A DNA stretch of 42,067 bases from UBA1359 sp029570385 (GTDB lineage Bacteria > Patescibacteriota > Patescibacteriia > Patescibacteriales > Patescibacteriaceae), in the NCBI GenBank assembly GCA_035351315.1, contig DAOPVX010000007.1:1-42067 (forward strand), written 5' to 3'. This document shows positions 1 through 6,705 of the stretch, piece by piece. Positions within the stretch are counted from its first letter, which is position 1. Every line of letters starts with the position of its first letter. A model generated the notes under the pieces. The model was not told where the DNA came from. It was given only the letters and a program-made list of their open reading frames with translations, and ran no database searches. The translations under genes and the position numbers were made by a program.

Positions 1-16
1 TCTCCAACGCAACTTT

Positions 17-49
17 AGCCAAGCTACCCAGAGCTTGGCTTCTTTTTTT
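17..49 (+). terminator. Intrinsic terminator of the gene upstream of the window
   Basis: Stem AGCCAAGCT (17-25) pairs with AGCTTGGCT (32-40) around a 6-nt loop and is followed by TCTTTTTTT. A perfect 9-bp stem with a T tract is a standard Rho-independent terminator, so a plus-strand gene ends just left of the window and lgt starts a new unit. Confidence 0.8.
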
Positions 50-87
50 ACCCAAAAACCTTTATACTATCTTCATTAATATAATTT

Positions 88-891
88 ATGTACTGGCTCA
101 CTACTACGCCTTCGCCCATCATCTTTACCCTTGGTCCAATTAACTTCTATTGGTACGGCTTGACTATGGTTATTGCCATGTTAGCGGCCGGATTTTTAAC
201 TTGGACATTGGCGAAAAAACATCGCTGGCCTCTTAATAATCTCTTGGACTTGGGTTTTAATATTATTATCGGCGGCTTAGTCGGCGCCCGTCTCTATCAT
301 GTTGTTATTCACTGGTCTGATTATGCTGGTAACTATTTAGACATCTTGAAAGTTTGGCAAGGCGGCCTAGCTATTCACGGCGGTCTGATCGGTGGCCTAA
401 TAGCCTTATGGCTAACTGGCCGGCGGCGGCAATGGCCATTTTGGCAATTAGCTGGTTGGTTAATGCCTGGCGTGGCTCTAGGTCAAGCCATTGGCCGGTG
501 GGGCAATTTTTTTAATCAAGAACTCTTTGGCCAGCCGAGCACTATGCCCTGGGCTATCCCTATTGATATTTGGCATCGGCCGCTGAATAGTATCACTGTC
601 AGTCATTACCAGCCATTATTTCTTTACGAATCAATCGCTTGCCTATTGCTAGCTATTCTGCTTTACCAATTAAACCGACGACAAGTGGCGGCCAATAAAA
701 TAGTTGGCGTTTACTTACTTGGTTATGGCGCTATTCGTTTAATTATGGAATTTTTCCGCCAAGACCCTACCTGGGTGCTGTGGGGTTGGCGCTGGCCGCA
801 ATGGCTTAGCCTATTATTAATTATTTTAGGATCTCTCTTGCTGACTGGCTGGCCGAAACTAATCCGTCTTGCCAAAAAACCATCATCATGA
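88..891 (+). CDS. lgt: Prolipoprotein diacylglyceryl transferase Lgt
   Basis: Transfers diacylglycerol from phosphatidylglycerol to the lipobox cysteine of prolipoproteins in the cytoplasmic membrane. The 267-residue protein is polytopic. It carries the family signature GRWGNFFNQE around residues 137-146 and an HGG motif (AIHGGLIGG, near residue 92), both diagnostic for Lgt. Length is normal for the family. The ATG at 88 follows a TATACT -10 candidate at 63-68 with only about a dozen bases of leader and no Shine-Dalgarno site. It fits the presence of a lipobox-bearing protein in this window (21701-22231). rpsT follows 50 bp downstream in the same direction and may be co-transcribed. Assignment is firm. 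Confidence 0.95.
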   Translation: MYWLTTTPSPIIFTLGPINFYWYGLTMVIAMLAAGFLTWTLAKKHRWPLNNLLDLGFNIIIGGLVGARLYHVVIHWSDYAGNYLDILKVWQGGLAIHGGLIGGLIALWLTGRRRQWPFWQLAGWLMPGVALGQAIGRWGNFFNQELFGQPSTMPWAIPIDIWHRPLNSITVSHYQPLFLYESIACLLLAILLYQLNRRQVAANKIVGVYLLGYGAIRLIMEFFRQDPTWVLWGWRWPQWLSLLLIILGSLLLTGWPKLIRLAKKPSS

Positions 892-941
892 TACATTAAT
901 AATCGCTCTCATACTCCGAATTTATTCGGTTAATTCAAATT

Positions 942-1247
942 ATGCCTAATTTAAAATCAGCTAAAAAAGAATTGCGTAAAAGCAAAAGCCGCACCGCTCA
1001 TAATGAACAGGTGCGCCAAGAGATAAAAAAAATGGTTAAGGGTAGTCGCCGAGCTATTGATGCCAAAACCGCTGAAGCCGTGGCCATGGTTAAACAAACC
1101 ATCAAAACTTTAGACAAGGCTGTTAAAAAAGGTGTTATCAAAAAAAACACCGCCAGCCGCAAAAAATCACGGTTACAGAAACGGCTCAATGTCGGCCAGC
1201 CGATCGCCGCAGCTAAGCCTAAGGCGAAGTCAAAAACCAAAAAATAA
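942..1247 (+). CDS. rpsT: 30S ribosomal protein S20
   Basis: Small-subunit protein that binds 16S rRNA. The 101-residue, very Lys/Arg-rich, all-helical protein begins MPNLKSAKKELRKSK and contains the S20 pattern around NTASRKKSRLQKRLN (residues 68-82). The C-terminus is a Lys/Ala tail longer than in E. coli (87 residues). The ATG at 942 has no Shine-Dalgarno site. A small hairpin (CCGAA 916-920 with TTCGG 925-929) lies immediately upstream and could influence translation. A terminator follows. Assignment is firm. Confidence 0.95.
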   Translation: MPNLKSAKKELRKSKSRTAHNEQVRQEIKKMVKGSRRAIDAKTAEAVAMVKQTIKTLDKAVKKGVIKKNTASRKKSRLQKRLNVGQPIAAAKPKAKSKTKK

Positions 1248-1265
1248 TTCTATTTAGTTTACAAG

Positions 1266-1291
1266 AAAAACACCCCAAATGGGGTGTTTTT
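1266..1291. terminator. Bidirectional terminator between rpsT and the 3D-domain gene
   Basis: AAAAACACCCC (1266-1276) pairs with GGGGTGTTTTT (1281-1291) around a 4-nt loop. The A/T-flanked stem gives a T tract on both strands, and the genes on either side converge, so it can serve both. Confidence 0.85.
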
Positions 1292-1308
1292 CGTATTATT
1301 AGTAAAAA

Positions 1309-1926
1309 CTATTTATTAATAGCTAACTCCGCTGGTAGAATCTCAATAGTAGCCGTCTTGATGCCAAATTTAATCGCTGCGCTATATTCTTTCATCCAAA
1401 TATCCACTCTATTTTGATAGCGCTTGGCCATCCGATCGCGGACAACGAAAACCCGGTCACCGAACAAAGCCGGAATCTTAATCTTGGCGCCCAACGGCAA
1501 AAAATTGGCGGCCACTGTGTCTTCAATACCATGCTGACAGACATTAAAGCCGCTAGCTGTAATACAAGGACTGTCGTCGCACTGAGCCTTATCTGAATTA
1601 TAGGCGGTTAAAACAACTTGCCGAGTCTTGGTTAGGCGGCCGCTAAATTGCCCTTCAACTTTTTTAACATCTTCAACGAGCACTTCTTCTGGCGGTAAAC
1701 GTAATGACCAGCGGTCATTAGTTAAATCGCGCGGTATAATATTATTGGCATCTAAATTAAAACTAAGCGTCTCAGCTGTTGAGCTCGATTGTTCGTCTTG
1801 ATTGGCAGCAAAAGTTGGCCATGGAAAAAATAATAATTCAAAGGCGACAACTGCCACTAACAACGAGCTGATTTGTCTGGTTTGTTTTTTGTTAAACAGG
1901 CGGATCTTAGACCGCGAATAATCCAT
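1309..1926 (-). CDS. Secreted 3D (Asp-Asp-Asp) domain protein
   Basis: 205 residues. The N-terminus is basic and followed by a hydrophobic segment (about residues 18-38) ending in TFAA, a likely signal peptide or anchor. The C-terminal part (about 103-198) is a 3D/double-psi beta-barrel domain: VVLTAYNSD, CITASGFNVC, a proline-leucine-glycine turn (FLPLGAKIKIP), VVRDRMA and NRVDIWM, the last two supplying the later conserved aspartates. Proteins with this domain include cell-wall lytic transglycosylase-like enzymes, so a peptidoglycan-related role is inferred. Two cysteine pairs are notable in the insert after the first Asp. It has its own near-consensus promoter, divergent from the S1 gene. 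Exact substrate unknown. Confidence 0.8.
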   Translation of the reverse strand: MDYSRSKIRLFNKKQTRQISSLLVAVVAFELLFFPWPTFAANQDEQSSSTAETLSFNLDANNIIPRDLTNDRWSLRLPPEEVLVEDVKKVEGQFSGRLTKTRQVVLTAYNSDKAQCDDSPCITASGFNVCQHGIEDTVAANFLPLGAKIKIPALFGDRVFVVRDRMAKRYQNRVDIWMKEYSAAIKFGIKTATIEILPAELAINK

Positions 1927-2005
1927 AAAATTAATTAACTTAAAAACCCTTAAGCCTTAGCTTTTATAAATTAATTAAGCATGGGTAGAATTAAAGGGAT
2001 TTGCC

Positions 2006-2034
2006 ACATTATCACAGCTAACAAAATTTGTCAA
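2006..2034 (-). promoter_or_regulatory. Promoter of the 3D-domain gene
   Basis: On the minus strand TTGACA (2034-2029), 17 bp, TAATGT (2011-2006). This predicts a transcript start near 1999 and a leader of about 70 nt before the ATG at 1926. It lies back to back with the S1-gene promoter, with 19 bp between the two -35 boxes. Confidence 0.75.
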
Positions 2035-2053
2035 TATTGGCTGATTCCTGCAC

Positions 2054-2082
2054 TTGCTTTTTTTTGAATAATAACTTATTAT
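2054..2082 (+). promoter_or_regulatory. Promoter of the S1-domain gene
   Basis: TTGCTT (2054-2059), 17 bp, TATTAT (2077-2082). Predicted start near 2089 leaves a leader of about 108 nt that holds three stem-loops. Confidence 0.6.
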
Positions 2083-2102
2083 GCTTACACACCTATTAAA
2101 AA

Positions 2103-2196
2103 CTTTTGGTATCAGGTGGCCAAAAGACTTCAACCAAGGGAGACATCTCGGTTGAAAGTTAATTACAGCACTAGGTGAATAGCCTAGTTATTTTTT
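2103..2196 (+). promoter_or_regulatory. Structured 5' leader of the S1-domain gene (candidate cis-regulator)
   Basis: Three consecutive stem-loops are visible: CTTTTGG (2103-2109) with CCAAAAG (2120-2126); directly adjoining, ACTTCAACC (2127-2135) with GGTTGAAAGT (2150-2159, one bulged A); and ACTAGG (2170-2175) with CCTAGT (2183-2188). The third is followed by TTATTTTTT, which runs straight into the ATG at 2197. The last element resembles an attenuator or a start-codon-proximal control hairpin. In gammaproteobacteria rpsA is autoregulated through its leader; a similar role here is inference. I recognise no riboswitch family. Confidence 0.55.
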
Positions 2197-3468
2197 ATGA
2201 ATCAGACTAACGACAAGAGCGAATTTGCTAAATTGCTGGCCAATGATCAGCTGGTTATTCCTCAGGTTGGCGATACTATCACCGGTAAAATTATCTCAGC
2301 CTCTAAATCAGAAGTTAAGTTAGATATTAATGGCGTCATGACCGGCATTATCCGCGGTCGCGAACTGTATTTTGATGCCAGCGATTATGCTAAACTACCG
2401 GCCGGCGAGGAAATTGAAGCTACGGTTATTGACACTGATAACGAAAATGGCGAGTTAGAATTGTCTTTTCGTCATGCTGGCGAACAGAAAGCTTGGGTTA
2501 ATTTGCAAGAAAGTTATTCCAATAAGACCAACTTGAAGGTTCGCGTTTTGGACGCCAATAAAGGCGGCTTAATTATTTCGCTGGGACAAATTACCGGTTT
2601 TTTGCCGGTTTCTCAATTAGCCCCGGAGAATTATCCTCGTGTTAGCGGCGGCGACAAAACTAAAATTTTAGAAAAACTAAAAACCCTGGTCGGCTCAGAA
2701 TTGGAAGTCCGAGTAATGACCTTAGATGAAGAAGAAAAGAAGTTGATTGTCAGCGAAAAAGATGCCTGGCAGGACAAACAAAAAGATATAATCTCCCGCT
2801 ATCAAGTCGGCAGCGTAGTTGAAGGCGCCATTACCGCCATCACCGGTTTCGGTCTGTTTATTAATTTTGACAATAATCTGGAGGGCTTAATCCATATCAG
2901 TGAACTGGCTTGGCAAAGAATTGACGATATCAATGAACTCTACAAGATCGGCGATACCATCAAGGCAGAAATCATTTCTATTGATGGTTCCAAAATTTTC
3001 TTATCGGCCAAAAAACTGATTGCTGATCCTTGGAAGAATGTCGCTAAGAAATATGCTGTCGGTCAAAAAGTTACCGGTTTAGTCTTAAAAGTTAATCCTT
3101 TCGGCTTGTTTGTTGAACTGGATAATGACATTCATGGTCTAGCCCATATCAGCCAACTATCCTTAAATCCTGGACAAAAAATTACTGATGCCTATACACC
3201 CAATACCCAAGCCGAATTTACTATTATTTCCCTAGAGCCAGATAGCCACCGCCTAGGACTAGCTAATGTGGTTAAAAAGAATAAAGCGGATCAGGATGCT
3301 AAAGAATCAATTGAATCAACCCCGAAAGAAACTAAAAAAACAACCAAAAAAACCACTAAAGCTGCTACTGAATCACAACCAAAAACTGAAGCAGATATTA
3401 AGCCCAAGAAAACACCGGCCAAAAAAACCACTAAAAAAGCAGACACTAAGGAAACACCGGCCGAATAA
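2197..3468 (+). CDS. rpsA: S1 RNA-binding domain protein (ribosomal protein S1-like)
   Basis: 423 residues with four S1/OB repeats at about 20-93, 108-190, 206-275 and 290-360. Repeats 3 and 4 carry the classic GFGLFI...GLIHISEL and PFGLFVEL...GLAHISQL cores. Residues about 365-423 form a disordered Lys/Thr/Ala-rich tail. Such proteins bring mRNA to the 30S subunit. Four repeats is typical of short bacterial S1 forms, against six in E. coli. The ATG at 2197 is preceded by a T run and no Shine-Dalgarno site, so an S1-type function may matter in this genome. A long terminator hairpin follows. Symbol given by domain architecture; a related S1 paralogue is possible. Confidence 0.88.
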   Translation: MNQTNDKSEFAKLLANDQLVIPQVGDTITGKIISASKSEVKLDINGVMTGIIRGRELYFDASDYAKLPAGEEIEATVIDTDNENGELELSFRHAGEQKAWVNLQESYSNKTNLKVRVLDANKGGLIISLGQITGFLPVSQLAPENYPRVSGGDKTKILEKLKTLVGSELEVRVMTLDEEEKKLIVSEKDAWQDKQKDIISRYQVGSVVEGAITAITGFGLFINFDNNLEGLIHISELAWQRIDDINELYKIGDTIKAEIISIDGSKIFLSAKKLIADPWKNVAKKYAVGQKVTGLVLKVNPFGLFVELDNDIHGLAHISQLSLNPGQKITDAYTPNTQAEFTIISLEPDSHRLGLANVVKKNKADQDAKESIESTPKETKKTTKKTTKAATESQPKTEADIKPKKTPAKKTTKKADTKETPAE

Positions 3469-3481
3469 ACACACTATCAAT

Positions 3482-3519
3482 ACAACAATAAAACTGCCTA
3501 ATGGCGGTTTTATTGTTGT
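3482..3519 (+). terminator. Terminator after the S1-domain gene
   Basis: A 17-bp stem (3482-3498 with 3503-3519, one G-T pair, loop TAAT) with a TTTTATTGTTG descending arm. The end of the arm doubles as the -35 box of the ftsH promoter. Confidence 0.85.
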
Positions 3520-3544
3520 CAAACCACTATTCTTAGGCTATACT
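3516..3544 (+). promoter_or_regulatory. Promoter of ftsH
   Basis: TTGTCA (3516-3521), 17 bp, TATACT (3539-3544). Start predicted near 3551, 18 nt before the ATG at 3569. The -35 overlaps the 3' arm of the preceding terminator. Confidence 0.7.
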
Positions 3545-3568
3545 AAAATAATTAAAACTTATTTCCCT

Positions 3569-5392
3569 ATGAAAAATCTACTTAAAAATTTCTTTCTTGT
3601 CCTAATCGTCTTTTTAAGCATCAGCTATCTTTTTAGCCTATATAATAGCCGATCCGCTAAGATAGAAAAAGTTGGTATTGAGTCTTTAGTTCAAGAAATC
3701 AATAATGATCAGATCACAGCTATCACTATTGACGGCGATACCCTAAATATTAACCTGAAAGACAATCGTCGACAAATCGCCGTTAAAGAACCAGGCGAAA
3801 GCCTGAGCCAATTACTGCGCAATTTTGAAGTCGCTCCGGAAAAAATGGCCGCCATCAGTATCAAGGTCAAAAACAACACCACTAGCAACCTGCTGATTAC
3901 TACGATATTGCCCTTGGCTCTGCCTTTAATTTTAATTATCGGCCTTTTCTATTTTGTCATGCGCTCAGCTCAGGGAGCTAATAATCGCGCTATTAGTTTT
4001 GGACAAACGACTGCTCAAGAAATTGATCGTCGTAAAAATAAAATCACTTTCAAGGATGTCGCTGGCGTTAAAGAGGCTAAAGAAGAATTGCAAGAAGTCG
4101 TTCAATTTTTGCGTCAACCTAAAAAATTTACCGACCTCGGCGCTAAAATACCTAAGGGGGTATTGTTACTGGGTAGCCCCGGCACTGGTAAAACTCTCTT
4201 AGCTAGAGCTGTTGCCGGCGAGGCCAATGTTCCTTTCTTTAGCTTGTCTGGCTCAGAATTTGTCGAAATGTTTGTTGGTGTCGGCGCTTCCCGAGTCCGT
4301 GACTTATTTAAAAAAGCTAAAAAAAGCGCCCCCTGTATTGTTTTTATTGATGAAATAGATGCCGTTGGCCGGCGGCGCGGCGCTGGCTTAGGCGGGTCGC
4401 ATGACGAACGCGAACAGACCCTTAATCAGATCTTGGTAGAAATGGATGGTTTTGAAGTTGGCACTAATGTTATCGTTATGGCAGCCACTAATCGGCCGGA
4501 TGTGCTTGACCCGGCTTTGTTGCGGCCAGGTCGTTTTGATCGGCAGGTTGTTTTAGATGAACCAGACCTGAAAGATCGCGAAGCTATCTTAAAAATTCAT
4601 GCCGCCAACAAGCCGCTGACTAAAAATGCCGATTTGCACTTGGTAGCCCAACGAACTCCTGGCTTTAGCGGCGCTGATTTAGCTAATGTTCTAAACGAAG
4701 CCGCTATTTTGGCCGCTACTAAAAATAAAAAAGTTATTGATAATGAAGAGTTACTAATGAGTATTGAAAAGGTCTTGCTGGGCCCGGAAAGAAAAAGTCG
4801 TATTCTCAGTGATAAAGAAAAATTAATCACCGCCTATCATGAGGCTGGCCATGCTCTAGTTGCTCATTACCTGCCTCATACCGACCAAGTTCATAAAATT
4901 TCTATTATTGCTCGCGGACAAGCCGGCGGTTATACCCTCAAACTGCCCGATCGCGACAAGCATCTTCAAAGCAAACAAGAATTTCTAGAAGAAATAGCCG
5001 TTCTGCTAGGCGGTTATCTAACCGAACAATTAGTCTATGGCGAGGTTACGACCGGCGCCACTTCCGACTTACGAAGAGCTACCAATCTGGCCAGAAAACT
5101 GGTTACTGATTTTGGTATGAGCGACAAGCTCGGACCCCGGACTTTTGGTCAAAAAGAAGAAATGATTTTCTTGGGCCGAGAAATTCGTGAACAGCGCGAC
5201 TATAGTGAAAAAATTGCTGAAGAAATTGATCAAGAAATAAATAACTTTATTCAGACTGGCCGCAACCTAGCTGAACATATTATTCAGAAACATCGAACTG
5301 AGCTGGACAAAATCAGTCAAGAATTAGTCGTTAAAGAAACGATTGAAAAAGAGGCTTTTGAAAAATTGGTCGGACCTAAACCGCTTGCTTAA
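3569..5392 (+). CDS. ftsH: ATP-dependent zinc metalloprotease FtsH
   Basis: Membrane-anchored AAA+ protease degrading membrane and unstable cytosolic proteins as a hexamer. The start at ATG 3569 (607 residues) is chosen because the reading frame extends upstream only through the S1 gene and its terminator, and because a promoter sits just before it. Features: TM1 about residues 8-24, extracytoplasmic domain about 30-105, TM2 about 108-131, Walker A GSPGTGKT (202-209), Walker B IVFIDEID (257-264), second-region-of-homology arginines near 319-325, and zinc-binding HEAGH at 424-428. Length is normal. The 3' end overlaps murD tail-to-tail by 17 bp. Assignment is firm. Confidence 0.97.
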   Translation: MKNLLKNFFLVLIVFLSISYLFSLYNSRSAKIEKVGIESLVQEINNDQITAITIDGDTLNINLKDNRRQIAVKEPGESLSQLLRNFEVAPEKMAAISIKVKNNTTSNLLITTILPLALPLILIIGLFYFVMRSAQGANNRAISFGQTTAQEIDRRKNKITFKDVAGVKEAKEELQEVVQFLRQPKKFTDLGAKIPKGVLLLGSPGTGKTLLARAVAGEANVPFFSLSGSEFVEMFVGVGASRVRDLFKKAKKSAPCIVFIDEIDAVGRRRGAGLGGSHDEREQTLNQILVEMDGFEVGTNVIVMAATNRPDVLDPALLRPGRFDRQVVLDEPDLKDREAILKIHAANKPLTKNADLHLVAQRTPGFSGADLANVLNEAAILAATKNKKVIDNEELLMSIEKVLLGPERKSRILSDKEKLITAYHEAGHALVAHYLPHTDQVHKISIIARGQAGGYTLKLPDRDKHLQSKQEFLEEIAVLLGGYLTEQLVYGEVTTGATSDLRRATNLARKLVTDFGMSDKLGPRTFGQKEEMIFLGREIREQRDYSEKIAEEIDQEINNFIQTGRNLAEHIIQKHRTELDKISQELVVKETIEKEAFEKLVGPKPLA

Positions 5393-6701
5393 ATAAATTG
5401 CCTCTCTCTTTATAATTATTGAAGATACCAAAACTAGCACAAGCCGTTGACAATAGCACCACATCGCCGTCAACGGCTTTTTGCTTAGCCAGCTGCATGG
5501 CCTGATCCATGCTGCCGGCTGATAAAATCATCTCCTCTGGATAACCAGTCGCCAATAAATCACTTTTAATTCGTGGTGAAGCAGTGCCATCAAACAAAAT
5601 CACCGTTTTAACTGAATGCTCTACAATTGTTTGGGCTAACGGCCTAAAATTATTCCCCTTATCAGCCCCGCCGGCTAATAAAATAACTGGACGATTAAAA
5701 GCTTTAATAGCAATCGTGGTGGCGATTGGATTAGTCGCAAAACTATCGTCATAATAACTAACTCCGTCTTTGGTAGCTACAAACTCCAACCGATGTTCTA
5801 GACCCTTAAAATTAGCCACTGCTTGTCGGCTGATTTTTTCCGACAAACCAATGATTTCAATCACTGCCTGAGCAGCGGCGATATTCTCTTGATTGTGTTG
5901 TCCAACCAAATGACTTGGCCAATTTAACTCACTAAAAAATTTAACTTGACTATTAATTAGATTGTTATCTAATTTATTTTCTAATTTATAATTAACAACC
6001 AACCAATCTCCCGCTTTTTGCTGTCGAAATATCTGTTGCTTGGCCAACCAATAATCTTCAGGGGTTTTATGATAATTAGGATTAAGCGGATCAGCTGGAG
6101 CCAAATGCTCTTCATAAATATTAGTTATAACGGCAATGTGCGGACTATATTGCAAATCTTCTAACTGAAAACTGGATAATTCTAAAACAACCCACGACTG
6201 ATCATTAATTCTATTAATAAAAGAAAACGGTGGCACGCCAATATTACCACCCAACAAAACTGGCTGGCCAGCCGCCTCTAAAATATTGGCAATTAAACTG
6301 CTAGTCGTACCCTTACCTTTGCTGCCGGTAATGCCAATCATCCGTTGCCGAGGACAAGTCTCAAAAAATAAATTCATCGGGCTGTTTAATCTTCGTCCAT
6401 TTTGTAATGCTCCTTGAACTTGCGGACAAAAAATCGGCCAACCTGGCGATCGCCACAATTCATCATAATCCTCTAGACTATCATAAGATTGCTCACCTAA
6501 TCGCCAGCTAACCGTTAATGGTCCAACCGCACGCATAATTTTTTCTTTCTTGTCAGCAATGGCTTCAAGCGGACGACGATCATAAATAGTAATATCTATC
6601 GCCACGTTCTGTTCAGCTAACCACAAAATTAAGGCTTCATTTTCCGAACCAAGACCCAGAACAGCAATTCGCTTAGCTGAATAATCTTGCCAATTTATCA
6701 T
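5376..6701 (-). CDS. murD: UDP-N-acetylmuramoyl-L-alanine--D-glutamate ligase MurD
   Basis: Adds D-glutamate to UDP-MurNAc-L-Ala in cytoplasmic peptidoglycan precursor synthesis. 441 residues: N-terminal Rossmann-type domain (AVLGLGSEN, 13-21), central ATPase loop GSKGKGTT (126-133), and Mur C-terminal domain with YYDDSFATNP and LLAGGADKG. The loop has GSKGKG where GTNGKT is usual; the fold and spacing are otherwise typical. The ATG at 6701 lies 4 nt after the polA stop, so polA and murD are probably one transcript. No terminator separates its end from the convergent ftsH. MurD is the best call; another Mur ligase is unlikely because of the N-terminal Rossmann motif. Confidence 0.92.
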   Translation of the reverse strand: MINWQDYSAKRIAVLGLGSENEALILWLAEQNVAIDITIYDRRPLEAIADKKEKIMRAVGPLTVSWRLGEQSYDSLEDYDELWRSPGWPIFCPQVQGALQNGRRLNSPMNLFFETCPRQRMIGITGSKGKGTTSSLIANILEAAGQPVLLGGNIGVPPFSFINRINDQSWVVLELSSFQLEDLQYSPHIAVITNIYEEHLAPADPLNPNYHKTPEDYWLAKQQIFRQQKAGDWLVVNYKLENKLDNNLINSQVKFFSELNWPSHLVGQHNQENIAAAQAVIEIIGLSEKISRQAVANFKGLEHRLEFVATKDGVSYYDDSFATNPIATTIAIKAFNRPVILLAGGADKGNNFRPLAQTIVEHSVKTVILFDGTASPRIKSDLLATGYPEEMILSAGSMDQAMQLAKQKAVDGDVVLLSTACASFGIFNNYKERGNLFKQAV

Positions 6702-6705
6702 ATAT

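Noticed and set aside
3266..3568. N-terminal extension of ftsH from 3266
   Set aside because: This part reads through the Lys-rich end of the S1 gene in another frame and across its terminator; the promoter at 3516-3544 and ATG 3569 give a normal FtsH.
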